A stretch of DNA of 64,000 bases. It comes from Amycolatopsis orientalis DSM 40040 = KCTC 9412 (lineage in GTDB: Bacteria > Actinomycetota > Actinomycetes > Mycobacteriales > Pseudonocardiaceae). Positions 15,479 to 23,469 of this stretch are shown in pieces. The position numbers and the translations under genes are program-made. The notes under the pieces were generated by a model. That model searched no databases. It had not been told where the DNA came from and saw only the letters and a program-made list of their open reading frames with translations. The stretch spans positions 186,001 through 250,000 of the forward strand of contig NZ_ASJB01000083.1 of assembly GCF_000478275.1 (NCBI RefSeq). The letters are read 5' to 3'. Numbering within the stretch: position 1 is the first letter of the stretch; every line of letters begins with the position of its first letter.

Positions 15479-16033
15479 ATGTCGCTTTTCCCGCCATCGG
15501 CACGGAATCGGTCGCGCAGTGCCTTCCTGGCCGCACTCGTGCTGTTCACGACGCTGGCCGTCGCCCAGCCGGCCATGGCGCACAGCGTGCTCGTCTCGAG
15601 CGATCCGGCGAAGGATTCTTCGATCGCGTCTCCGCCCGCTGCCGTCACCTTGGTGTTCAACGAGCCGCTCGATCGCGGCTTCACCGAACTGGCCGTACTC
15701 GGCCCGGACGGCTCTTCGCATTGGGAAGGCGGAGCGCCCGTCGTCACCGGGGAGAAGCTGTCCGCACCTCTCCGGCCGTTGGGGGCGGCCGGGATCTATA
15801 CGGTGAAGTACCGCGTGGTGTCCGCGGACGGCCATCCGGTTTCGGGTTCGGTTCCGTTCACGCTCACCACGGCGGGTGCGGGGACGGCGGCGGCCGAACC
15901 GGTGGTGCGGACCGAAACCGCGGTCGCCGCTCCGGCGACCGACGACGCGATGCCGGTGTGGCCGTGGATCGCCGGTGCCGTGCTGATCGCGATCGCCGGG
16001 GCGTTCGTGGCTCGGCTGATCGCGAAACCGTGA
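15479..16033 (+). CDS. copC: CopC-domain copper-binding protein
   Basis: 184 residues from ATG 15479 (GAGGAAAG upstream). Signal peptide ending at ...QPAMA, so the mature protein begins with His (HSVLVSSDPAKDSS), the typical N-terminal Cu(II) ligand of CopC. The second ligand region SADGHPVSG is present. A C-terminal transmembrane helix (VWPWIAGAVLIAIAGAFVARLI) anchors it. CopC binds copper at the outer face and hands it to CopD. Confidence 0.93.
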   Translation: MSLFPPSARNRSRSAFLAALVLFTTLAVAQPAMAHSVLVSSDPAKDSSIASPPAAVTLVFNEPLDRGFTELAVLGPDGSSHWEGGAPVVTGEKLSAPLRPLGAAGIYTVKYRVVSADGHPVSGSVPFTLTTAGAGTAAAEPVVRTETAVAAPATDDAMPVWPWIAGAVLIAIAGAFVARLIAKP

Positions 16034-16085
16034 AACGAGGCACCTTAGCCGGGTCGTCCGCGCCGGGCGGGCTGAGGAAGCGAAC

Positions 16086-16170
16086 CGTCAGCACTCGGTA
16101 AGAACTTCGCGGACGTCATGATTCGGTAAGCACGGCAAGGGTTTTCGTCCGTCCACCCCGGACTTACCGT
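16086..16170 (+). promoter_or_regulatory. Promoter region of the GT2-DUF2064-Mo oxidoreductase operon
   Basis: CGTCAGCACTCGGTAAGA at 16086-16103 matches the motif at 11421 in 17 of 18 positions; TTCGGTAAG follows at 16122-16130, and the -10-like TACCGT occupies 16165-16170. The second copy ends about 34 bases before the -10 box, where an activator would sit. The GTG at 16178 is 7 bases after the -10 box. Confidence 0.5.
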
Positions 16171-16177
16171 GCTGTTC

Positions 16178-16834
16178 GTGAACGATGACCGGATCGACGT
16201 CGTGCTTCCCTGTCTCGACGAGGCCGGTGCCCTCCCGGGGGTACTGGCGGCCCTGCCCGACGGCTATCGGGCGATCGTGGTCGACAACGGTTCCAGCGAC
16301 GGTTCCGCCGAAGTGGCGGCCGGGCTCGGGGCGAAGGTCGTCCACGAGCCGCGGCGCGGCTACGGCGCCGCCGTGCACACCGGGCTGGAGGCGGCGACGG
16401 CGGACGTCGTCTGCTTCGCCGACGCCGATGGTTCGCTCGACCTCGCCGAACTGCCGGTACTGGTGGCCGGTCTCGTCGAAGCCGATCTGGCGGTCGGACG
16501 GCGGGTGCCGACCGGCCCCGGCGTCTGGCCGTGGCACGCGAGAGCCGGCAACGCGGTGGTCTCGACCCTGTTGCGGCTCAAGGGCCTGCCGGTCCATGAC
16601 ATCGCGCCGCTGCGCGCCGTCCGGCGGCGTGCGCTGCTCGACCTCGGCGTCACCGACCGCGCCTTCGGCTACCCGCTCGAACTGCTGATCAAGGCACGGC
16701 GTGCCGGCTGGCGGGTCGCCGAATTCGACGTGTCCTACGGCGAACGCGCCAAAGGCACGAAGTCGAAGGTCTCCGGTTCGCTGCGCGGCACCCTGCGCGC
16801 CGCGAGGGATTTCGGGCGGGTGTTGAGCCGATGA
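16178..16834 (+). CDS. Family 2 glycosyltransferase
   Basis: 218 residues from GTG 16178; GTG 16169 is in frame but overlaps the -10 box TACCGT, so the later start and a leaderless mRNA are preferred. GT-A fold motifs: DVVLPCLDEAGALPGVL, IVVDNGSSDGSAEVA, RGYGAAVHTGL and the metal-binding FADADGSLD. No membrane segments, so a cytosolic enzyme using a nucleotide sugar. It is the first gene of a tightly overlapping operon (ATGA with the next). Acceptor unknown. Confidence 0.9.
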   Translation: MNDDRIDVVLPCLDEAGALPGVLAALPDGYRAIVVDNGSSDGSAEVAAGLGAKVVHEPRRGYGAAVHTGLEAATADVVCFADADGSLDLAELPVLVAGLVEADLAVGRRVPTGPGVWPWHARAGNAVVSTLLRLKGLPVHDIAPLRAVRRRALLDLGVTDRAFGYPLELLIKARRAGWRVAEFDVSYGERAKGTKSKVSGSLRGTLRAARDFGRVLSR

Positions 16835-17487
16835 CGTTCTGCCTGCTGATCGTCGCCAAGGCGCCCGTACCCGGGTTCGCGAAGACCCGCCTCTGCCCGC
16901 CCGCGACGCCGGAACAGGCCGCCGGGATCGCGGCCGCCTCCCTGCTAGACACGCTCGAAGCCGCGCTGCTGACGCCCGGGGCACGGGTGGTCGTCGCGCT
17001 GACCGGCGAGCTCGGCGAGGCCACGCGCGGCGAGGAGATCGCCGCGCTCCTCGAACGCACGACCGTGATCCCCCAGCGTGGCAACGGTTTCGACGTCCGC
17101 CTCGCCAACGCCCACGCCGACACGGCGGCGGGTCATCCGGGCCTCCCGGTCCTCCAGATCGGCATGGACACCCCGCAGGTCACCCCGGACTCCTTGGCCG
17201 CGGCCGCGCGACCACTGGCCACCGAGGACGCCGTCCTCGGGCTCGCGGAAGACGGCGGCTGGTGGGCGCTGGGGCTCAGTGATCCCCTGCACGCCAAGGC
17301 ACTCGCCGGGGTCCCGATGTCCCGCGCCGACACGGGCCGGGAGACCCTGCGCGCGCTGACCGACGTCGGCCTGCACCCCGGCATCCTGCCCACACTGTCC
17401 GATGTGGACACCGTGGCGGACGCGCGGCGGGTCGCGGCGGCGGCACCGCACGGCCGGTTCGCCCGAGCGGTCGCGGAAGTCCGGTGA
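16831..17487 (+). CDS. DUF2064 (TIGR04282-type) transferase
   Basis: 218 residues. Family motifs: VAKAPVPGFAKTRL at the N terminus (nucleotide-binding loop like that of CofC/MobA-type nucleotidyltransferases), QIGMDTPQVTPDSL and LGLAEDGGWWALGL. The family is annotated as a glycosyl- or nucleotidyltransferase linked in other bacteria to arsenosugar and selenodomain loci; no arsenic gene is present here. Overlaps both neighbours by 4 bases (ATGA, GTGA), so it acts in the same pathway as the GT2. Confidence 0.85.
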   Translation: MTFCLLIVAKAPVPGFAKTRLCPPATPEQAAGIAAASLLDTLEAALLTPGARVVVALTGELGEATRGEEIAALLERTTVIPQRGNGFDVRLANAHADTAAGHPGLPVLQIGMDTPQVTPDSLAAAARPLATEDAVLGLAEDGGWWALGLSDPLHAKALAGVPMSRADTGRETLRALTDVGLHPGILPTLSDVDTVADARRVAAAAPHGRFARAVAEVR

Positions 17488-18095
17488 CCGCCTTCGACCG
17501 CGGCCTGCTCGGGCACCGCTGCTGGCTGGAACTGGCGACCGGCGAACGCGTCGACCTGCCGGTGGAACGCTGGACGGCCATCCCGTGCGACGGCGACGAC
17601 GTCCTCCTCGACGCCTGCGCGGGCCCGACCCTCGACATCGGCTGTGGCCCCGGCAGGCTCACCGCCGCGCTGACCGAACGCGGCGTCGCCTCGCTCGGCG
17701 TCGACATCTCGGCCACCGCCGTCCGGCTCACGCACGCCAGGGGCGCCGTCGCGCTCCGCCGAGACGTCTTCGATCGTGTCCCCGGCGAAGGGCGCTGGCG
17801 GCACGTCCTCCTCGCCGACGGGAACATCGGCATCGGCGGCGATCCCCCGCGGCTGCTGTCGCGCGTGGCCGAACTGATCGCCGACGGCGGGACCGTACTC
17901 GTCGAACTCGACCCACCCGGCCGCGGCATCCGCCGGGACCGGGTCCGGCTGCGGCCCGACGACGACGGCGCCTGGTTCACCTGGGCGTGGGTCGGCGTCG
18001 AAGCGATCGCCGAACTCGCCGCCCGGACCGCGTTCCGGGTCGCCTGGTCCACCCGTCGCGGCCACCGCTGGTTCGCCTGCCTGGAGAAGTCATGA
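17484..18095 (+). CDS. SAM-dependent methyltransferase of the GT2/DUF2064 operon
   Basis: 203 residues from GTG 17484. Motif I TLDIGCGPGRLTAALTERG and motif II SLGVDISATAV are clear; LLADGNIGIGGDPPRLL is typical of the methyltransferases found beside DUF2064 genes in actinobacteria. Overlaps both neighbours by 4 bases. Probably methylates the glycosylated product of the operon; this is inference. Confidence 0.85.
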   Translation: MTAFDRGLLGHRCWLELATGERVDLPVERWTAIPCDGDDVLLDACAGPTLDIGCGPGRLTAALTERGVASLGVDISATAVRLTHARGAVALRRDVFDRVPGEGRWRHVLLADGNIGIGGDPPRLLSRVAELIADGGTVLVELDPPGRGIRRDRVRLRPDDDGAWFTWAWVGVEAIAELAARTAFRVAWSTRRGHRWFACLEKS

Positions 18096-19171
18096 AGTTC
18101 CGCTCCGCCGCGCATGCCGAACGGGTGACGTCCCGGATCGGGCTCGCACTCGCCGTCACGTTCACCTTGTGCTTCGTCACCGGCCTGCTGAGCCATCTCG
18201 TCCAGCATCCGCCGTCGTGGTTCGGCTGGCCGAGCCGCCCGGTCTGGCTGTACCGGGTCACGCAGGGGACGCACGTGCTCTCCGGGATCGCGTCGATTCC
18301 CTTGCTGTTGGCCAAACTCTGGAGCGTCTACCCCAAGCTGTTCGAACGCCCGGCGATCCGCGGCCTGGCGCACGCGCTGGAACGCCTCTCGATCCTGGTG
18401 CTCGCGATGGCGGCGTTCTTCGAACTCGTCACCGGCCTGTTCAACATCGCGCAGAACTACCCGTGGACGTTCTACTTCCCGCAGCTGCACTACGCCGTCG
18501 CGTGGGTGGCGATCGGCTCGATCCTGGTGCACGTCGCGGTGAAACTCCCCATCGTCCGCCGCTCCCTCGCCACGGAACCCGAACCCTCGCGGCGTGCCTT
18601 CCTCCGCACGACCTGGCTGGCCGCCGGTGTCGCCGTGGTCGCCACTGCGGGTGCCACGGTTCCGTTGCTGCGTAACGTTTCCGGCTTGTCCTGGCGCAGC
18701 GGCAAGGGACCGCAGGGCTTACCGGTCAACCGGACGGCCGCGGCGGCCGGCGTCCTGGACGCCGCCCGCGACCCGGGCTGGCGTCTGTCGGTGGTGACGC
18801 CGGGCGGCACGAAAACCTATTCCCTGGACCAGCTCCGCGCCCTGCCGCGGACTTCGGCCGAACTGCCGATCGCCTGTGTCGAGGGCTGGAGCCAGTCCGC
18901 GCGCTGGAGCGGGGTCTCGCTGCCGGAGTTGTTGCGGGACGCCGGAAGCACGCCCGGTACGCCGGTGCGCGTGTTCTCGCTGGAGAAGGCCGGGATCTAC
19001 GGGATCAGCGAACTGCCCGGCGAGCACACCGGCGACGACCTCACCCTGCTGGCGCTGGAACTCAACGGCGAAGTCCTCGACGCCGACCACGGCTTCCCGT
19101 GCCGGATCATCGCCCCGAACCGGCCCGGCGTCCTGCAGACGAAATGGGTCACCCGGTTGGAGACGCTGTGA
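18092..19171 (+). CDS. Cytochrome b561-like membrane domain fused to sulfite-oxidase-type molybdopterin domain
   Basis: 359 residues from ATG 18092. The first ~200 hold four transmembrane helices with His residues suited to haem b (SHLVQHPP, THVLSGIA, LHYAVAWVA, LVHVAVKL). After an RRAFLRT segment and another hydrophobic stretch comes an oxidoreductase molybdopterin domain (TYSLDQLRALPRTSAELPIACVEGWSQSARWSGV) with the cysteine (PIACVEGWS) that ligates molybdenum. The RRAFLR stretch resembles a twin-arginine signal inside the protein, implying the catalytic part is outside. Such fusion gives a single-chain membrane oxidase/reductase, like a joined MsrPQ (YedYZ). A longer frame upstream is rejected because it overlaps the methyltransferase. 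Confidence 0.85.
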   Translation: MKFRSAAHAERVTSRIGLALAVTFTLCFVTGLLSHLVQHPPSWFGWPSRPVWLYRVTQGTHVLSGIASIPLLLAKLWSVYPKLFERPAIRGLAHALERLSILVLAMAAFFELVTGLFNIAQNYPWTFYFPQLHYAVAWVAIGSILVHVAVKLPIVRRSLATEPEPSRRAFLRTTWLAAGVAVVATAGATVPLLRNVSGLSWRSGKGPQGLPVNRTAAAAGVLDAARDPGWRLSVVTPGGTKTYSLDQLRALPRTSAELPIACVEGWSQSARWSGVSLPELLRDAGSTPGTPVRVFSLEKAGIYGISELPGEHTGDDLTLLALELNGEVLDADHGFPCRIIAPNRPGVLQTKWVTRLETL

Positions 19172-19572
19172 AAACGCTGCGGCTGTTGCTGTTCCTGCCC
19201 GGACTGGGCGCGCTCGCCTGGGGCGCGGTGCTGTTCGCCGAATACGCGTTCCCCTTGCGCGCGGACGTCTTCGGGACCCTCGGCTGGCTCGCCGGCGGGC
19301 CACTCGTGCACGACCTGCTGATCGCTCCGCTGGTCGGCGTCGTCGGGCTCGCGCTGAGCGGGGTCCTTCCGGACCGCTGGAAGACGCCGGTCAAAACGGG
19401 GGCGGTCCTCACCGGGGTGCTGACGCTGCTCGCGGTGCCGCTGCTGTGGCGCCCTTTCGGCGGGGCCACGAACCCGGGACTGCACGACTCCGACACCGGC
19501 ACCGGCCTGCTCGTCACCCTCGGCGTCGTCTGGCTGGGCGTGCTCGTGGCCGGTCTCGCCCGGCGGAGCTGA
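19168..19572 (+). CDS. Four-helix membrane protein, last gene of the operon
   Basis: 134 residues from GTG 19168, overlapping the oxidoreductase stop (GTGA). Four hydrophobic helices with little else (LLLFLPGLGALAWGAVLF..., LIAPLVGVVGLALSGVL...). No known domain recognised. Translational coupling to the molybdopterin fusion suggests a subunit or quinol-side partner. Confidence 0.7.
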   Translation: MKTLRLLLFLPGLGALAWGAVLFAEYAFPLRADVFGTLGWLAGGPLVHDLLIAPLVGVVGLALSGVLPDRWKTPVKTGAVLTGVLTLLAVPLLWRPFGGATNPGLHDSDTGTGLLVTLGVVWLGVLVAGLARRS

Positions 19573-19880
19573 AGGACGCTTTCACCTCATGCGACGCGGC
19601 GAAGGGCCCTTTCCCTGCATCACATGCGGCGAAGGGCCCCTTCAGCCCACCTCACCCCAGGCCACGGCACCCCACGCAGCGAAGGACGCCTTCACCTCAT
19701 GCGACGCGGCGAAGGGCCCTTTCCCTGCATCACATGCGGCGAAGGGCCCCTTCAGCCCACCTCACCCCAGGCCACGGCACCCCACGCAGCGAAGGACGCC
19801 TTCACCTCATCCCACGCAGCGAAGGACGCCTTCACCTCATCCCACGCGGCGAAGGGCCCCTTCAGCCCACCTCACGCGGC
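19571..19880. repeat. Tandem array of modular 30-bp repeats with internal 110-bp duplication
   Basis: Two 110-bp units (19571-19680 and 19681-19790) differ at one base. Each is built from two 30-bp modules and one 50-bp module, each beginning GAAGGRC. Three further 30-bp modules start at 19791, 19821 and 19851. Every module starts with a small palindrome such as GAAGGGCCCCTTC or GAAGGACGCCTTC. The same family occurs at 6926-7000. There are no unique spacers, so this is not a CRISPR array. Open frames through it are repeat artefacts. Confidence 0.9.
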
Positions 19881-19898
19881 GAAGGTGAAGCCACGAAA

Positions 19899-19943
19899 AA
19901 GGCCACGCGTGACCGGGATTGGCAGCCGGTCACACGTGGCCTT
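19899..19943 (-). terminator. Terminator of the PepD-like gene
   Basis: AAGGCCACGCGTGACCGG (19899-19916) pairs with CCGGTCACACGTGGCCTT (19926-19943) with one mismatch. Read leftward, the hairpin is followed by TTTTT (19900-19896), fitting termination of the leftward gene ending at 20022. Confidence 0.8.
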
Positions 19944-20021
19944 CGGTTCCGGCCCGCTGGGGGTTCGAGCCGGGGCTGGTCTCGGCCGCGCACTGCGGCC
20001 GAGCGTCTGGGGATTCTCGGA

Positions 20022-21434
20022 CTAGTTCGGCGTGACCGGCTGGCCGCCGAGGGTCACCTCGACCACCTTGTCACCGCCGAGGGTGAACTTGACCTTGTCG
20101 TTCGGCGCCCGGGTGCGGATCTCGGCGACGAGCGCGTCGGCGTTCGGAATGATCCGGTCGTCGAGCTTCGTCACGACGTCACCGGATTTGAGGCCCGCCT
20201 TCTCCGCCGGGCTGCCCGGCGAGATCTCACCCAGCTGCGCTCCACCCGTCGGCGCCGTCTGCACGCGTGCGCCGATGAAGGTCTGCGTCGCCTGGCCGGT
20301 GTTGATGATGTCGTCGGCCGTGCGGCGCGCCTGGTCGATCGGGATCGCGAAGCCGATGCCGACGTTGCCGCCGGTCTCGCCCTGGCTTTGCGCGGACTTC
20401 GGGCTGTAGATCGCCGAGTTGATGCCGATGACCTGGCCCGCCATGTTCGCGAGCGGCCCGCCGGAGTTGCCGGGGTTGATCGCCGCGTCGGTCTGCACCG
20501 CAGACATCACCGTGGTCTGGTCGCCGCCGCCACCGGCGCTCACCGGCCGCTTCAGCGCGCTGACGATGCCCGAGGTGACCGTGCCCGCCAGTTCGAACGG
20601 CGAACCGATGGCGACCACCGGCTGTCCGACCCGCAGGTCGTCGGACCGGCCCAGCTCCACCGGGGTCAGCCCGCTGACGCCGCTGACCTTCACCACCGCG
20701 ATATCCGTCGTGGGGTCACGGCCGACGATGGTCGCCGCGCCCTTCTTGCCGTCCTGGAACACCGCCTGGATCTGCCCGCCATTGGCGGCGACCTCGACGA
20801 CGTGGTTGTTGGTCAGCACGTAACCGTCGGTGCTGAGCACGAAACCGGAGCCCTCGCCTGCCCCGGATCGCCCGGAGACCTGCAGCTCGACCACGCTCGG
20901 CGACAGCTTCTGCGCCACCGACTCGACCGAACCGGCAGGCACGTTGCCCGTCTGCTGGGCGGGCTTCGGCGCGTCGAGCGCGTTCACCGAGCCACCGCCC
21001 CCGGCGTCACCGGTCAGGAAACCGACCGTGCCGCCCGCGACCCCGCCGACGACCAGGGCGATCGCCGCGACCCCGGCGAGCAGCTTCCCCGAAGTGGACT
21101 TCGAGGTCTGCCGCTGCTGCGGGATCGTGTAGGCCGACGGGCCCGGCTGGCCGTGCTGACCGTAGGGCGCGTGCTGCGCCTGGGTCTGCTGCGTATGGGG
21201 CTGTTGCGCGTGGGCCTGGGTCTGCTGGGCCTGCGGTGACCACGGGTTGTACTGCTCTTGGGGGTAGGCCTGCTGCGCTCCGGTATGCGGAGTGGCGTGG
21301 CCGCCGAGCCCGGTCGCGTCAGGCTGCTGCGGGGCGGGCTGCGCGGCCCAGGCCGCGCTCTGCTCCGCGTCCGGCTGAGCACCGGCGGGCCTTGCCTGCT
21401 CGGCGTTCTGGCCGCTGGGGTCGTTCTCGGTCAT
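20022..21434 (-). CDS. pepD: HtrA-family serine protease with PDZ domain (PepD-like)
   Basis: 470 residues from ATG 21434. A long disordered N terminus (1-112, rich in Gln, Pro and Ala) lies in the cytoplasm, then a transmembrane helix (about 117-140), a trypsin-like domain with His211 (TNNHVV), Asp244 (TTDIAV) and Ser324 (GNSGGP), and a PDZ domain (about 378-468). HtrA proteases degrade or refold damaged envelope proteins. In M. tuberculosis pepD follows mprAB and is MprA-controlled; here mprBA lies 3.4 kb upstream with the same orientation, separated by galT, deoR and other genes. Confidence 0.93.
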   Translation of the reverse strand: MTENDPSGQNAEQARPAGAQPDAEQSAAWAAQPAPQQPDATGLGGHATPHTGAQQAYPQEQYNPWSPQAQQTQAHAQQPHTQQTQAQHAPYGQHGQPGPSAYTIPQQRQTSKSTSGKLLAGVAAIALVVGGVAGGTVGFLTGDAGGGGSVNALDAPKPAQQTGNVPAGSVESVAQKLSPSVVELQVSGRSGAGEGSGFVLSTDGYVLTNNHVVEVAANGGQIQAVFQDGKKGAATIVGRDPTTDIAVVKVSGVSGLTPVELGRSDDLRVGQPVVAIGSPFELAGTVTSGIVSALKRPVSAGGGGDQTTVMSAVQTDAAINPGNSGGPLANMAGQVIGINSAIYSPKSAQSQGETGGNVGIGFAIPIDQARRTADDIINTGQATQTFIGARVQTAPTGGAQLGEISPGSPAEKAGLKSGDVVTKLDDRIIPNADALVAEIRTRAPNDKVKFTLGGDKVVEVTLGGQPVTPN

Positions 21435-21507
21435 GTCTCTACCTTGCGGGATGGTCCTGAGAAGTTCCTGAGCCAATGCTGTGCATCGCACATGAAGTAT
21501 GGCCCCG

Positions 21508-22590
21508 TCAGCGGGTGGCGCGCAGCCTGTCCGCGATCTGCTCGGGGGTGGCGTCGTTGATCCACACGGCCATCCCGGACTCCGAACCCGCCAGATACTT
21601 GAGCTTGTCCTTGGACCGCAGGACCGAGAACACCTCCAGGTACAGCCAGCCGAGTTCGCGATCGCGTTTCGCCGGCGCCTGGTTCCAGGCCGCGATGTAG
21701 GGCAGCGGACGCTCGTAGAGCCCGTCGCAACGGCGCAGGACTTCGAGGTAGACGTCGGCGAACTCGTCACGCTCGGCGTCCGACAGCGCCGGGATGTCGG
21801 GCACCTGGCGATGCGGCACGATCTGGACCTGCACCGGCCAGCGCGCGGCGGGCGGCACGAACGCCGTCCAGTGCTCCCCCGCGACCACGACGCGCGCGCC
21901 GGATTCCCGCTCGGCGGCCAGTACGTCGCCCATCACCGGACGGCCGTGCTCGGCCTCGTACGCGCGGGCGACCTCGAGCATCCGCTCGGTCTTCGGCGTG
22001 ACGAACGGGTAGCCGTAGATCTGGCCGTGCGGATGGTGCAGCGTCACGCCGATCTCTTCGCCGCGATTCTCGAACGGGAAGACCTGCTCGACACCGTCCA
22101 TCGCGGACAGTTCGGCGGTGCGGTCGGCCCAGGCGTCGACGACCGCGCGGACCTGCTTGGCCGTCAACGCGGCGAAGGAACCGTCGTGATCGCTGGTGAA
22201 GCAGACGACCTCGCATCGGCCGACGCCCGGCGCGATCGGCACCAGTCCCGCTCCGTCCACTGTGGACGTGTCACCGATGACGTTGCGGGCGAAGGAGGGG
22301 AAGCGGTTCTCGAACACCGCGACGTCGTAATCCGGTTCCGGGATCTCGCTGGGCTTCCCGGGTTTCGTGGGGCACAACGGGCACAGGTCGGCCGGCGGTT
22401 TGTAGGTCCGCGTCTGCCGGTGCGCGGCCATCGCCACCCACTCGCCGGTCAGCGGATCGCGCCGGATCTCCGACGCCGCCGCGACCTGCGGCAGGTCACG
22501 GGTGTCCTCGGCGGTGCGCTCTGGCGCTCCAGGCGAGTCGAAATAGATGATCTCCCGGCCATCGGCCAGGTGCCTTACCGTGCGCTTCAC
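21508..22590 (-). CDS. galT: Galactose-1-phosphate uridylyltransferase
   Basis: 360 residues from GTG 22590. The active-site motif is His186-Pro-His188 (TLHHPHGQIYGYP), His188 being the uridylylated nucleophile; a Cys70-x2-Cys73 pair (CPLC) supplies zinc ligands. GalT exchanges UMP between UDP-glucose and galactose-1-phosphate in the Leloir pathway. Start overlaps the DeoR gene stop (GTGA), so the regulator and galT are co-transcribed. galK and galE are not in this window. Confidence 0.96.
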   Translation of the reverse strand: MKRTVRHLADGREIIYFDSPGAPERTAEDTRDLPQVAAASEIRRDPLTGEWVAMAAHRQTRTYKPPADLCPLCPTKPGKPSEIPEPDYDVAVFENRFPSFARNVIGDTSTVDGAGLVPIAPGVGRCEVVCFTSDHDGSFAALTAKQVRAVVDAWADRTAELSAMDGVEQVFPFENRGEEIGVTLHHPHGQIYGYPFVTPKTERMLEVARAYEAEHGRPVMGDVLAAERESGARVVVAGEHWTAFVPPAARWPVQVQIVPHRQVPDIPALSDAERDEFADVYLEVLRRCDGLYERPLPYIAAWNQAPAKRDRELGWLYLEVFSVLRSKDKLKYLAGSESGMAVWINDATPEQIADRLRATR

Positions 22591-23387
22591 GCTTCTTCAG
22601 CCTCAGCCGTCTCCGCCGTTTCGGCGATCATCAGCTCACCCGCCTGCTCGGTGAGCGTTTCCCTTGCGTTGTCGGACAAACCGTCGTCCGAGACGACGAC
22701 GTCGGCCTCTTCGAGACCGGCGATGGTGGAGATCCCGACGATGCCCCATTTGGTGTGGTCGGCCAGCACGACCAGCCTGCGGCCCGCTTCGACCAGCGCT
22801 CGGTCGGTCTCGGATTCGGTGAGGTTCGGCGTGGTGAACCCGGGGCCGTCGGCCATCCCGTGCACGCCGAGGAAGACGACGTCCAGGTGCAGCGAGCGCA
22901 GGCTCTGCACGGCGACCGGCCCGACCAGCGCGTCCGACGGGGTGCGGACGCCGCCGGTGAGGACCACCGTGCGATCCGGCTGGTTCGCGCCGCGCAGCAC
23001 GTCGGCGACCTGGATGGAGTTCGTGACGATCGTCAGGCCGGGGACCTCGTCGAGCGCCCTGGCCAGCGTCCACGTGGTGGTGCCCGCGGAGATGCCGATC
23101 GCGGTGCCCGGCCGGACCAGCCCGGCCGCGACGGCGGCGATCGCTTCCTTCTGCGCGCGCTGGCGGACGGATTTGGCCTCGAAACCGGGCTCGTCGGTGC
23201 TCTTGCCGACGATGGAGGTGGCGCCTCCGTAGACCTTTTCGACCAGGCCGCGACCGGCGAGTACGTCGAGGTCGCGGCGCACCGTCATGTCGGAGACGCC
23301 GAGCCTCGCGACGAGGTCGCTGACCCGGACCGCCCCGGTCCGGCGCGCCTCTTCGAGGATCACCGCCTGTCGTTGCCGCGCGAGCAA
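22587..23387 (-). CDS. DeoR/GlpR-family transcriptional regulator of galactose metabolism
   Basis: 266 residues from TTG 23387, with GGGAGGG just upstream. N-terminal HTH (VRVSDLVARLGVSDMTVRRDLDVLAGRGLVEKVYGG) with the typical DeoR recognition helix, then a sugar-phosphate-sensing domain (GISAGTTTWTLARAL, TNSIQVADVL, GVRTPSDALVGP, LADHTKWG). The acidic Ala/Glu-rich tail is unusual. Being the first gene before galT, it probably represses galT until a galactose-derived sugar phosphate is present. Confidence 0.92.
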   Translation of the reverse strand: MLARQRQAVILEEARRTGAVRVSDLVARLGVSDMTVRRDLDVLAGRGLVEKVYGGATSIVGKSTDEPGFEAKSVRQRAQKEAIAAVAAGLVRPGTAIGISAGTTTWTLARALDEVPGLTIVTNSIQVADVLRGANQPDRTVVLTGGVRTPSDALVGPVAVQSLRSLHLDVVFLGVHGMADGPGFTTPNLTESETDRALVEAGRRLVVLADHTKWGIVGISTIAGLEEADVVVSDDGLSDNARETLTEQAGELMIAETAETAEAEEA

Positions 23388-23469
23388 GAACCCTCCCTGG
23401 ATCAACTACACAAAATCCTACACGAATAAACATGGCAGGACGAGCCAAGTGTCCTGTCACCATGAGGCC

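Noticed and set aside
17402..18091. N-terminal extension of the molybdopterin fusion protein by about 230 residues
   Set aside because: The extension is Arg-rich shadow sequence of the methyltransferase gene. ATG 18092 gives a normal membrane N terminus and an ATGA overlap.
19571..19880. CRISPR array
   Set aside because: The spacing is regular, but there are no unique spacers: the whole unit is repeated, and modules carry internal palindromes. No cas genes are present.
19589..20025. Open frames through the repeat array (proteins with MRRGEGPFPCIT and AAKGPFSPPH repeats)
   Set aside because: The repeats are explained by the 30-bp DNA modules; several frames stay open equally and none has a ribosome binding site.
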